Of a stretch of 64,000 nt of DNA, positions 56,798 to 64,000 are shown piece by piece. Origin of the DNA: an uncultured Castellaniella sp. Lineage in GTDB: Bacteria; Pseudomonadota; Gammaproteobacteria; Burkholderiales; Burkholderiaceae_B. The stretch covers positions 434,001 through 498,000 of the forward strand of contig NZ_CALKHS010000010.1 in NCBI RefSeq assembly GCF_937988725.1, in the 5' to 3' direction. A program made the position numbers and the translations under genes. The first letter of the stretch is position 1; the number at the start of each line of letters is the position of its first letter. The notes below the pieces were generated by a model. That model was given only the letters and a program-made list of their open reading frames with translations, had not been told where the DNA came from and ran no database searches.

Positions 56798-58194
56798 GGC
56801 TGCTCTCCCTGGCCCGTCCGCCATTGAGAACCCGGGCCGCCCGCCCGGGGATTCCAGCCACGGGGTTCCACCGGTTCGCGCACCGCATCGCTGGAGCGGA
56901 TCGGGTTCATCAAGCCGGGCGCCTGGGGAAACGCCTGGCGCAGCACGGCAGCCGCGCGCCCCACGCGGGTACGCACGTCGGGATGAGCCGCCGTCACCAG
57001 TTGCGGCGTCACCAGAATGGCCAATTCCGTTTCATTGCGCTGGAATCGGGTGGACTTGAACAGCGCGCCCAGCACGGGCAGCGAACCCAGGCCCGGCACG
57101 CGATCCACATTGTCGGCCGTGTCCCGGGACAGGAACCCGGCCAGCACCAGCGTCTGCCCCGAGCGGACGTTGAACTCCGTCGCGGTGCGCCGCGTCTTGA
57201 GGGAAGGCCCGCCCGGCACCGACAGCGCCGTGTCGATGGAGCTGACCTCGACCTCGATCCGGGAACGCACCGCGCCGCTGCGTTCCACGGACGGGGTGAT
57301 GCGCAGCGACACCCCATACGGCTTGAACGCCGTCTGGGTGTTGCCATTGCGATCCACGGTGCTGTAGGGAACTTCGCCCCCCGCCAGGAACTCGGCCGTC
57401 GCTCCGCTGCGGGCCAGCAGTTGAGGCTGCGCCAGCACGACGGCCCGTCCGTCCTGGGCCAGGAGATTGAGCCGCGCGGACAGTAGCGCATTCAAACCGA
57501 AGTATCCGGCCGCCCGGGCCGCCGGGAACACCAGCGGCAGCACGGATTCCCCGGGGCGATCGGCAAAGCGCCGCGAACCGCCATCCCAGCCGGCCCCGGC
57601 CGTCAGGCCGCCCGCGCTCTGCGGGTCCCAGCGCAGGCCCAATTCCCGCATCAGGGTCTTGGGCACCTCGACCACCTGGACGTCCAGCAGCACCATCTGG
57701 TCCCAGCCCACGGCCCCGGTGAAATCCAGCAGCTGCGGATACCGGCGGCCCAGTTCGGCCAGGCGCTGCCGGTCCGCGTCGGACAGTTCGTCGCCCTCGA
57801 TCAGCAGCTTGTCGCCCAGCGAGGTGATCCGGGCGCCGGGGATGCGCTCCAGCACGGCGCGCAACTCATCCCGCAGCTGGCGGGCGCCTTCCGGGGCGAC
57901 CTCGACGGCATAGCGGGACACCTGGCCATCCGCCGTCCAGGCATGCAGGGTGCTGAAACCGGGCTTGCGGGCGAACAGGATGACTTCCCGGTCATCGGTG
58001 CTGACAGCATTGACGATCTGGCCGTCGCCCACCGCCACGCGAGCCACGCCGGGGATGCCCAGCACGCGCACCTCGCCCGCCTGCAGGGAGATCTGCGTTT
58101 CGGACGCGGCCGCCGCGTCGGCCCCCGGGCAGACGGGCGCCCATAGCAGGCCGCACAGAGAAAGGATGCGCCAGAACCGGCAAGGGCGGCTCAT
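56794..58194 (-). CDS. cpaC: Tad pilus outer-membrane secretin (CpaC/RcpA)
   Basis: Secretin of 466 residues with a signal peptide (about 1-28). An N-terminal pilus-secretin domain follows (SLQAGEVRVLGIPGVARVAV, and ILFARKPGFSTLHAW), then a BON-like segment. The secretin core has VVLAQPQLLARSGATAEFLA, GVSLRITPSVERSGAVRSRI and VPGLGSLPVLGALFKS. It forms the outer-membrane pore for the pilus. Overlaps cpaB and tadA by 4 nt each. Confidence 0.93.
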   Translation of the reverse strand: MSRPCRFWRILSLCGLLWAPVCPGADAAAASETQISLQAGEVRVLGIPGVARVAVGDGQIVNAVSTDDREVILFARKPGFSTLHAWTADGQVSRYAVEVAPEGARQLRDELRAVLERIPGARITSLGDKLLIEGDELSDADRQRLAELGRRYPQLLDFTGAVGWDQMVLLDVQVVEVPKTLMRELGLRWDPQSAGGLTAGAGWDGGSRRFADRPGESVLPLVFPAARAAGYFGLNALLSARLNLLAQDGRAVVLAQPQLLARSGATAEFLAGGEVPYSTVDRNGNTQTAFKPYGVSLRITPSVERSGAVRSRIEVEVSSIDTALSVPGGPSLKTRRTATEFNVRSGQTLVLAGFLSRDTADNVDRVPGLGSLPVLGALFKSTRFQRNETELAILVTPQLVTAAHPDVRTRVGRAAAVLRQAFPQAPGLMNPIRSSDAVREPVEPRGWNPRAGGPGSQWRTGQGEQP

Positions 58195-59237
58195 GGCTGT
58201 TCTCCCCATGCGTCCCGCACGGACGGATCATTCGGCCAGGGCGCCGCCTGCAGGATGCCGCCGGCCTGCGCCTCCACGCCGTCCGGCCCGCGCCCAGGCT
58301 CGACCGGAACGGACGGCAGGAGTCCCGCCCCGTCGCGCTGCCAGGCGCTGCTCAGGGATTGGGCGGCCGGCAGATTGAACAGGCCATTGCCGGGGCGCGG
58401 CTCGACGCCGCGGCCCGGCATCGCCCAGGCCGGCATGCCGCGGGCGGCTCCGCCGCCATACAGGATCACGGCCTTGCGCGTCGCGGGGGGCGCAGGGGTA
58501 TTGATTCCCAGGAGCGCGGCCAGATCGCCCCGGGCCGCCCGGCGGTCGGCGCCGTCATCCTCGGGATGGCGCAGGATGGCCGTCAGGGCGCCCGCCTGGC
58601 GCGCCGCCACCAGCTTGACCACATCGTCCGGCGCGGCATCCAGCGTCACGGTCGAATAGGAAACATCCTCGGCCCCCGTCCCTGCCGCCGCGGGCCGCGT
58701 TTCCCGGCCGGTCGCCAGCACCAGCACGCCTTGCAGCAGGGGCGCGGTCAGGCGCTTGCGATGATGGTCGAAAGACACGTACAGATCGATCAGGTCGCCT
58801 GGCTGCAGCAGGCCGGACAGCGAATTGACCTGGTCCACCGGCAGCGTGATGGCCCGCCGTCCCGGCGCCAGATGAGCGGAAAAGGCCGTCTGCGGCATCA
58901 GCGTATGCGCGGCCAGGATCGCGTCGCCGGCCTGCAGGGCCGTCGTCAGCACCCGGCCCTCCAGATCCGCGTAACGGGCCGCCGGCAGGGTGTCTCGCCC
59001 CACCCATTGCGCGGGGAACTCGCGCAGCGCCAGATGGTCGGACACCAGGCGCGTGCCGGCGGGCAGGTCACGCGCCGCCACGATGCGCTGGACCATGGGC
59101 AGACGCGCCTGATCTTCGACCCGCCGGATACGTTCGCGCACGTGCAGGGACAGAAAGACGGCGGCCAGCGCCCCGATGCCCAGGGCCAGCGCGGCCAGCA
59201 CGGCGGATCGGGGGATCCTGAGGAATGACAGGCTCAT
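58191..59237 (-). CDS. cpaB: Flp pilus assembly protein CpaB (RcpC)
   Basis: A 348-residue periplasmic protein anchored by one N-terminal helix (about 11-30). An SAF/AFP-like domain follows (VAARDLPAGTRLVSDHLALR, with LEGRVLTTALQAGDAIL), then RAITLPVDQVNSLSGLLQPG. This last is the signature of RcpC/CpaB. A Pro/Gly-rich C-terminal tail extends beyond the usual domain. It lies between an unrecognised secreted protein and the secretin. Confidence 0.9.
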   Translation of the reverse strand: MSLSFLRIPRSAVLAALALGIGALAAVFLSLHVRERIRRVEDQARLPMVQRIVAARDLPAGTRLVSDHLALREFPAQWVGRDTLPAARYADLEGRVLTTALQAGDAILAAHTLMPQTAFSAHLAPGRRAITLPVDQVNSLSGLLQPGDLIDLYVSFDHHRKRLTAPLLQGVLVLATGRETRPAAAGTGAEDVSYSTVTLDAAPDDVVKLVAARQAGALTAILRHPEDDGADRRAARGDLAALLGINTPAPPATRKAVILYGGGAARGMPAWAMPGRGVEPRPGNGLFNLPAAQSLSSAWQRDGAGLLPSVPVEPGRGPDGVEAQAGGILQAAPWPNDPSVRDAWGEQP

Positions 59238-59971
59238 GAGGACTCCTGGGGATGATGCCAGAACGTCAGGGCGACGGATCGGGCGCGCGCATGCACATGG
59301 ACGGACAGGCGGCCGTCGCGGGAATGGCGCCAGTCCGCCGGCAGCGAAGCCGCGTCGGCGGCGTCGGGCCGCGCCACGTCCGTGGCGATGGGCAAGCGGG
59401 CCGTCCCTGCGGGGCGGACCTCGGACCAGCCTGCGGCATGCAAGGCGCGCCGCACGGCGGCCGCCACCTGGGCCGGCGTTCCCGGACAGTCGAAACTGCT
59501 GAACGACACCGGAGCCGCCGCGTTCCGGCCCCGGACCAGCAGCACCCGGCGCGCCCCGGGCGGCGCCAGCGCGGCGGGATCGAAATCGGCGCCGGCCGGC
59601 GCCGCAGGCGCCAGGCGGGACACCAGCCCCGCCGTGCCCCCCGCCCGCGGCTGCAGCTGCGCCAGCCAATGTTCCGCCCCGCGTCCGCCCGACAGCACCA
59701 ACAGGGGTCCCGCCCACTGCAAGCGTGTCAGCCGCTGCCCGGACGCGGCGGCCAGGCGCCGCGCGACCTCCAGGGGCAGCGCCGGAGCGTGAAAAGTCTG
59801 CACGGAAATCCGGGCCTGAGGCGAATCCAGCTGCTGCGCGTCGGCCCAGACCCACTCGGGCTGCGCAACGGCGCGGGCCGGATCCCATGGCTGGGCGCGC
59901 GCAGGGTCAGCCAGGCAGCTCAATCCCGCCAGCAACAACCCTTGAAGCAAGGCGAACGTTCGTCCCTTCAT
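59234..59971 (-). CDS. Unrecognised exported protein of the tad operon
   Basis: A 245-residue protein I cannot assign. A signal peptide is evident (MKGRTFALLQGLLLAGLSCL, cleavage likely after ARAQ near 27). The rest is soluble, rich in Ala, Arg and Pro, with a single Cys in SSFDCPGTPAQVAAAVRRAL. One pattern is SPQARISVQTFHAPALPLEV followed by VARRLAAASGQRLTRL. The start at 59971 overlaps the tadE-like stop, and the stop overlaps cpaB (ATGA both times), so it is an integral part of the operon. A periplasmic assembly factor is a guess from position. Confidence 0.75.
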   Translation of the reverse strand: MKGRTFALLQGLLLAGLSCLADPARAQPWDPARAVAQPEWVWADAQQLDSPQARISVQTFHAPALPLEVARRLAAASGQRLTRLQWAGPLLVLSGGRGAEHWLAQLQPRAGGTAGLVSRLAPAAPAGADFDPAALAPPGARRVLLVRGRNAAAPVSFSSFDCPGTPAQVAAAVRRALHAAGWSEVRPAGTARLPIATDVARPDAADAASLPADWRHSRDGRLSVHVHARARSVALTFWHHPQESS

Positions 59972-60687
59972 GGCGCGCTCCGGGGTTGCAAGTGCCGCGC
60001 GGGCACCCGAGAGGTCCAGGGCCCCAGCCAGTCCCAATCCGGACGTTCACGTCCCCAGGCCGCATCCACGCCCTGCATCCGGCGATCCACGCCAGCACCG
60101 ACCGCCTGCGAAACTCGTCCGGCTCGCGCCCAGACCCGCCCGCTGCCGCCCAGCGTGCCTTGCACCGCGGCATCGTCCGCCGCCGCGCCGGCCCCCCGCA
60201 TGATCACCGTCTGGCGCAACAGGAACAGCGCCTGGTCGTCGAAATCCCGCAAACCGCCGGAGATCCGATCCCGACCCGTCGTACGGGCGCCGACGCCGGC
60301 CCGCCACAGGGTCTCGTCGCCCAGTCGCAGTTCCCGGCGGATATCCGCCGCCCCGGGCACCGGGTCTCCCGGCCGGCGTCCCTGCCGGACGGGCAAGGCG
60401 TCCAGGCGCACGCGGATGCCGCCGGACAGCAGATCCGCCCCTGACCGGGTTCGTCCCCGCTGCCCCGGCGTCAGGCCGTCGGCGGCCGCCTGGGCGGCCA
60501 GGTCGGCGTCCGGCAGGTTCTGGTGGGCCCAGGCAAAGGCGGCCTGGCGGCTGGCATGCGACAGCTGCAAGGCGGCATCCTGGGTGCGCCCCAGCCAGGC
60601 GATTCCCAGGCACAGACTGGCCAACGCGCCCATGACGACGAGAGCTTCCGCCAGGGCCTGGCCCCTTTGATCGATCATCGAGGCCAT
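59968..60687 (-). CDS. TadE-like pseudopilin
   Basis: A 239-residue protein with a short polar leader and a typical pilin-like hydrophobic helix (RGQALAEALVVMGALASLCL) containing the conserved Glu near +5, followed by a long periplasmic domain rich in Arg and Ala. This is the TadE architecture, but sequence beyond the helix is not recognisable. The start at 60687 is one base after the tadG-like stop; a downstream ATG at 60678 is possible. Processing would need a prepilin peptidase not encoded here. Confidence 0.75.
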   Translation of the reverse strand: MASMIDQRGQALAEALVVMGALASLCLGIAWLGRTQDAALQLSHASRQAAFAWAHQNLPDADLAAQAAADGLTPGQRGRTRSGADLLSGGIRVRLDALPVRQGRRPGDPVPGAADIRRELRLGDETLWRAGVGARTTGRDRISGGLRDFDDQALFLLRQTVIMRGAGAAADDAAVQGTLGGSGRVWARAGRVSQAVGAGVDRRMQGVDAAWGRERPDWDWLGPWTSRVPARHLQPRSAP

Positions 60688-60688
60688 G

Positions 60689-61990
60689 TCAGTCTCCGGC
60701 AAGCGGCAGCAAGGGCCGGGCCAGCCGCGCCTGCCAATAAGGATGAAACAGATTGGCTGCCTCAGCCCGGCCATCCGCCCTCGGTCCGGGGCGGGAAAAC
60801 AGCGTTTCCGCCGCGCTGCGGGCATGGACCGGCGCGCCGGCGCCATCCGGCAACGTCAAGTGCACGACGAACCCGGCCACGGCCTGGAACCCTGTCTCGG
60901 GGGCCACGTCCAGGTACCCGGCCAATCCGCGCGAAGGCCACTGCCGGCGCTGCTGCATGGCATAGGAATCGGCCAGCGGATTGGCCTGCCGCCCCAGCAG
61001 GTCCCATGAGGTCGAGGCCCGCACCCAGCGCCAGAAATCCTGCGCGGAGAAGTCCGCCGGCGCGTCCTCGGCATGGTCCGCGCTGATGGCCTGCCCCGGC
61101 TGCGCCGGCATCCAGGCCCAGCCCATGGCATATTCACGGTAATAGCATCCCACCCAGCGGTTGGAGCGCACGGCATGGAAGGACTGCGTATCCCCCGACT
61201 GCCAGCGCCCCGAGGCATCGAGCTCGGTGCCGCCCCGGCGGCGCAGTTCGTGTCGCAGGCCGGGGCAGCGCGGATCCACCGACCATGCGTTCTGCGCCGT
61301 GGCATTGCGCGGCCCCAGGAAAGCGTACAGGCCGGCGATGCCCCGCACCAGCTGGAACAAAGCGGCATCGGGCGCATGCGCACGCAGCAGCATGGGCCAG
61401 GCATCGTCGGACACCCTGGGCTGTACGGACTGCGGGGGCTGATCGGGATAGTGGGCCGTCAACACGGCACGGATGGCGTCCAGGCGCGCCTGCGGCAGGC
61501 CCCGCGCCAGGGCCTGGGACAGATCCTGGGCATAGTCATGGACAAAGGACTCATGGGCGGCGAAAGCCTGCGCCAGGGACCCGCCCGGCTGCGCCTGGAC
61601 GGCCAGCCCGGCCGCGCCCGCCGCCGCCAGATAGGCCCGGCCGTGTTCCGCCCCGAACAGCATGCCGATCAGATAGGCCGGCGGATTGCCCTGCGTCAGG
61701 CGCCGGGCCTGCATGCCCCCGTAATGCGCCCAGCCGCCCATCGTCAGCAGATGCGCCATGGCCAGTTGATGCGCCAACTGGGCGCGGTTCAGATAGGACA
61801 GGAAATTCAAGGTGCGGGCCTGCACCAGCGCCCCGCTGTAAGCAGCGGCATCCAGGCCGTGCGTCATCCGGGCCTTGGCCGCCACCACCTGCCCCGTGGC
61901 GAAATAGCGCAGCCACGCCAGGCCGAGCACGGCGGCCAACAGCATGCCCAGCACCAGCACCTGCCCGCGTTGAGAATGAGGGCCGGCCAT
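60689..61990 (-). CDS. TadG-like pilus assembly protein
   Basis: A 433-residue protein with an N-terminal leader and helix typical of Tad pseudopilins (SQRGQVLVLGMLLAAVLGLA) and a large periplasmic domain without VWA motif. A segment ARMTHGLDAAAYSGALVQAR resembles the post-helix region of TadG-type proteins (commonly QxAADAAALAGA). Cysteines in VDPRCPGLRHE and RWVGCYYREYAMG may form a disulfide. The start is one base after the pilin stop. Confidence 0.75.
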   Translation of the reverse strand: MAGPHSQRGQVLVLGMLLAAVLGLAWLRYFATGQVVAAKARMTHGLDAAAYSGALVQARTLNFLSYLNRAQLAHQLAMAHLLTMGGWAHYGGMQARRLTQGNPPAYLIGMLFGAEHGRAYLAAAGAAGLAVQAQPGGSLAQAFAAHESFVHDYAQDLSQALARGLPQARLDAIRAVLTAHYPDQPPQSVQPRVSDDAWPMLLRAHAPDAALFQLVRGIAGLYAFLGPRNATAQNAWSVDPRCPGLRHELRRRGGTELDASGRWQSGDTQSFHAVRSNRWVGCYYREYAMGWAWMPAQPGQAISADHAEDAPADFSAQDFWRWVRASTSWDLLGRQANPLADSYAMQQRRQWPSRGLAGYLDVAPETGFQAVAGFVVHLTLPDGAGAPVHARSAAETLFSRPGPRADGRAEAANLFHPYWQARLARPLLPLAGD

Positions 61991-61991
61991 G

Positions 61992-62222
61992 CTACTGACC
62001 CGCCGCCGCGTTGCCGGTGAAGGATTTCAGGGTCTTGGCGGCGGCCTGGGATGCGGCGGATTCCGCCGCGGACTGGGCCATGCGGGACTGCTCGCTGCCG
62101 TCCTCGCCGGCGATTTCCCGCGCCATGGCGGCCGTCTGCGCCCGGATGACCTGGCCGAACAGCTGGTAGACGGCAATCGCCGCCACGGCGACCAGGGCCA
62201 CCACGATGACGTACTCGACCAA
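61992..62222 (-). CDS. Flp/pilin-like small protein, no ATG start
   Basis: A 76-residue product beginning LVEYVIVVALVAVAAIAVYQ, the conserved VEY and hydrophobic core of Flp-family or tad-associated pilins, followed by an Ala/Ser/Gln-rich region. The listed start is TTG at 62222 without a ribosome site, which would remove the leader and cleavage site that pilins need. Upstream the frame reads IKPIRCFSDQ after a TAA at 62254-62252; the IKP is encoded from an ATC exactly where an ATG would be expected. So the gene may use an unusual start or be degraded. Confidence 0.6.
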   Translation of the reverse strand: MVEYVIVVALVAVAAIAVYQLFGQVIRAQTAAMAREIAGEDGSEQSRMAQSAAESAASQAAAKTLKSFTGNAAAGQ

Positions 62223-62392
62223 TTGATCAGAAAAGCAGCGTATCGGCTTGATTTATAAGGGAATCAGGGGGCCGAAACGTCCAATAGCTTGGTGGTCGAG
62301 GGGGTCGCTAACTCCTTGATTTTGTGTGTCTGCGGTTGGAGTTTTGGACAGCTTTTTGCCCTCTTTTCAGCTTGCTGTCCCTCAGCCAAAAG

Positions 62393-62408
62393 CTGTATAA
62401 AAATACAG
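62393..62408 (+). promoter_or_regulatory. LexA-type SOS box
   Basis: CTGTATAAAAATACAG is a full CTGT-N8-ACAG site with an AT-only core, the consensus of proteobacterial LexA. It lies 21 nt before the start of the 62430 gene and its TATAAA could double as a -10 element. A second inverted pair, GGACAG/CTGTCC, lies upstream at about 62346-62380. Confidence 0.8.
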
Positions 62409-62429
62409 TTCTATTTGGGAGCCATCATC

Positions 62430-62750
62430 ATGTACACGATCACCCTTCAAGACGCACCCGCCGATCTGCCCGCACAGGCACGGCAGGACGCGGAACAACG
62501 ATTTCGCCGGACGCTGGAACGGGTTCTCGGCGGACCCGAGCAGACGCTTGAGGCCTATCGGGCCTGGGCAACGGCTGAAGACACTGCAGAGAACGAGATG
62601 GCGCCCGGGGATATCGTGCTGGCCAAGCGGTGGCTTGCCGCTGCTTGGCGGGCCCGGGGCGATGCGCTCCAGGCCATGGGGGAGACGGAGGCTTGGTTTG
62701 AGGTGCGGGTGGAGAGGCTGAGTTACGCTACTTGTGCCGTACAGCATTAA
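62430..62750 (+). CDS. Unrecognised small protein, probably SOS-regulated
   Basis: A 106-residue soluble protein with no family I recognise. It is mostly helical by look, with charged heptads in PAQARQDAEQRFRRTLERVL and a Trp-rich C-terminal half (RWLAAAWRARGDALQ, EAWFEV). GGGAG precedes the ATG at 62430; an ATG-like start at 62289 would place the SOS box inside the gene and was rejected. Its GC content is like the chromosome, unlike the next genes. The stop overlaps the stop of the convergent membrane-protein gene (62747-62750). Confidence 0.75.
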   Translation: MYTITLQDAPADLPAQARQDAEQRFRRTLERVLGGPEQTLEAYRAWATAEDTAENEMAPGDIVLAKRWLAAAWRARGDALQAMGETEAWFEVRVERLSYATCAVQH

Positions 62751-63298
62751 TGATTGGGCTTATCACCTTTTAGTCTCTGCCTGAACCCACGGACCTGCTC
62801 ATCAATCTCGCGAGAGGCTTTAGTGTCGGCTTCGGCAGCCAGTAAGAAATCCACTGGAAGAATGGCGACTACTACAATCACCATTTGCCAAACCGTCAAA
62901 AAAACCAAGAGGGAAAAAGATATTCCACGAAGCATTCCAAGATGGTCAAGTACAAATCGTACTTGTTTTAATAATGGAGCAGCAACACCCACCGCCAACA
63001 CAATAATAAGAATGACCGCAGAACTTACCGCTGGCGTGAGCAGTAGTTTGAAATTTGGAGTATCTTCGCCCTCTTCTCCCTTTCCTTCCCGAAGAGACAT
63101 GCGCAGTTTCTCAGGATAAATAATTGCCAGCCATGCGCCGACCACCGCAAATATTATGGCGGATGTGCTCCTCAGAGCCTCATATAGAGGCCACTGATCA
63201 GAGAATTGGACGTTCTGGCCAAGCATATATCCGGCAGCAACTGAGACTACAGCAATACCCCCAATAACTGCGAAAAAAGCAAGCCGGACCCTATTCAT
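62747..63298 (-). CDS. Unrecognised four-helix membrane protein
   Basis: A 183-residue protein with four hydrophobic helices: about 5-26, 42-62, 84-108 and 125-155. A charged cytosolic loop lies between helices 2 and 3 (EKLRMSLREGKGEEGEDTP) and a charged C-terminal tail after helix 4 (ASREIDEQVRGFRQRLKGD). The start at 63298 overlaps the upstream gene by 8 nt, so the two are cotranscribed. Base composition is clearly lower in GC than the rest of the window, suggesting transfer. No function assigned. Confidence 0.7.
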   Translation of the reverse strand: MNRVRLAFFAVIGGIAVVSVAAGYMLGQNVQFSDQWPLYEALRSTSAIIFAVVGAWLAIIYPEKLRMSLREGKGEEGEDTPNFKLLLTPAVSSAVILIIVLAVGVAAPLLKQVRFVLDHLGMLRGISFSLLVFLTVWQMVIVVVAILPVDFLLAAEADTKASREIDEQVRGFRQRLKGDKPNH

Positions 63299-64000
63299 TC
63301 TGCAAAATCCGAAGAATATGTTTGCGTCTTTTGGCAAGTTCTTCCTTAAGACTAGCTAGATCAACCACCCCGGCTTCGTCCACTCGGAGATCCATCTCAA
63401 AAATATCTCGGGCCATGGACTTGCTCACCCAGAGCACCTTACTGGTCTCTCCTTTCAGGGCGAATCCTAGATCCTCCCATGAAGACCGGCGCTTTGCTCC
63501 GAGCTCCTCCTTTATCATTTTTTCCAACTCACGTTCAGTAGGCGTTAGCTCCAGCTCGACACGGAGCTGTCGATCGCGAGTTATTTGGCGCTTTCTATTC
63601 GCCCCACGAAAAAATGCAAGCACCCCGCCAAAGGCGGCCGCATCAACGGGATTAGTTAACTCCAAATGGCCAACTCGAATAACCTTCACAATTTGATCTC
63701 GTGCGGCACGAATCCTTGCAAGTGCACCAGGCTTAACGTATGGGCTCAATCGAAATTTTGGATATAACTTGAGCGGTTTGCTTTCGGCACACGCAGGATC
63801 ACGGTACCCAACTATTGTCCCGTCGGCATCCTCCACCACAAAGCTGCTGCGCGTTTCAATGAATGCCTCTACATAACCCCTCATTGGCTCCTTCGCCGCT
63901 ACAGAGCCTTCCATTCTAAGGGTTGCAACGACGTTCGCGCTGGGAACAAACCAAAAATACGTAGCAAACCCCGGAATGCTATTTTTTTCAAATTCATTGG
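63291..64000 (-). CDS. Unrecognised soluble protein, truncated by window edge
   Basis: The last 236 or so codons of a gene whose start is outside the window. An ATG at 63914 exists, but the frame stays open to 64000 and the upstream residues (FATYFWFVPSANVVATLR) read as protein, without a ribosome site before that ATG. The visible part is soluble, with a Lys/Glu-rich helical segment (LELTPTERELEKMIKEELGA) and a positively charged C-terminus (ELAKRRKHILRILQ). Lower GC than its surroundings. Paired with the membrane protein downstream; no function assigned. Confidence 0.65.
   Translation of the reverse strand, partial: NEFEKNSIPGFATYFWFVPSANVVATLRMEGSVAAKEPMRGYVEAFIETRSSFVVEDADGTIVGYRDPACAESKPLKLYPKFRLSPYVKPGALARIRAARDQIVKVIRVGHLELTNPVDAAAFGGVLAFFRGANRKRQITRDRQLRVELELTPTERELEKMIKEELGAKRRSSWEDLGFALKGETSKVLWVSKSMARDIFEMDLRVDEAGVVDLASLKEELAKRRKHILRILQNE

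Noticed and set aside
63291..63914. Treating the last gene as complete from ATG at 63914
   Set aside because: The frame is open through 64000 with protein-like sequence and no ribosome site precedes that ATG, so the gene is more likely cut by the window.

Overview
The window looks like chromosomal DNA of a high-GC betaproteobacterium of the order Burkholderiales, most likely family Alcaligenaceae (Bordetella/Achromobacter/Castellaniella-like). The basis is base composition, the look of the proteins and the gene order leuC-leuD-leuB-asd-fimV-truA-trpF. The genus cannot be fixed from this stretch. Genes are densely packed with many ATGA or TGATG stop/start overlaps. No rRNA, tRNA, CRISPR array or insertion sequence was found.

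Layout. 1-3.3 kb: pyruvate dehydrogenase genes aceE and aceF (minus; aceF cut by the window edge). 3.5-6.7 kb: a translationally coupled PAS histidine kinase, FixJ-type regulator and folD. 6.8-9.5 kb: an M3 oligopeptidase and a SCO1/SenC copper protein. 9.5-14 kb: a copper-response locus, with copZ plus a disulfide oxidoreductase divergent from copA-cueR across a MerR-type operator. 14-22 kb (minus): a TetR regulator with a perfect palindrome, an RND efflux pump (MFP, RND, OMP), then pdxJ and a nitroreductase. 22-22.8 kb: a UPF0016 manganese exporter behind a probable yybP-ykoY riboswitch. 22.9-25.6 kb: an ABC importer of the TrpXYZ type. 25.8-32.4 kb (minus): cyoABCD, SURF1, RegB and RegA as one probable operon, coupling a quinol oxidase to a redox sensor. 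32.6-34 kb: an MFS transporter. 34-44 kb (minus): trpF, two TRAP permease genes with no binding protein, truA, fimV, asd, leuB, leuD, leuC. 44.2-52.8 kb: M48 peptidase, aroC, selO, DUF2069, yihY, a CBS-domain protein, dusA, homoserine kinase and a membrane protein.

53-62.2 kb (minus) is a compact Tad/Flp pilus operon: pilin-like, TadG-like and TadE-like proteins, an unrecognised secreted protein, CpaB, the CpaC secretin, an FHA-TadA fusion ATPase, TadB, TadC and DUF192. No prepilin peptidase, TadZ or TadD is present. The first gene has no ATG start and the last reading frame has no stop of its own.

From about 62.2 kb the character changes. A consensus LexA box precedes a small unrecognised gene. 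This is followed by a visibly AT-richer stretch with two overlapping unrecognised genes: a four-helix membrane protein and a soluble protein running off the window. This right edge is the best candidate for something undescribed; the tad operon and the cyo-regBA operon are the most informative known-family assemblies.
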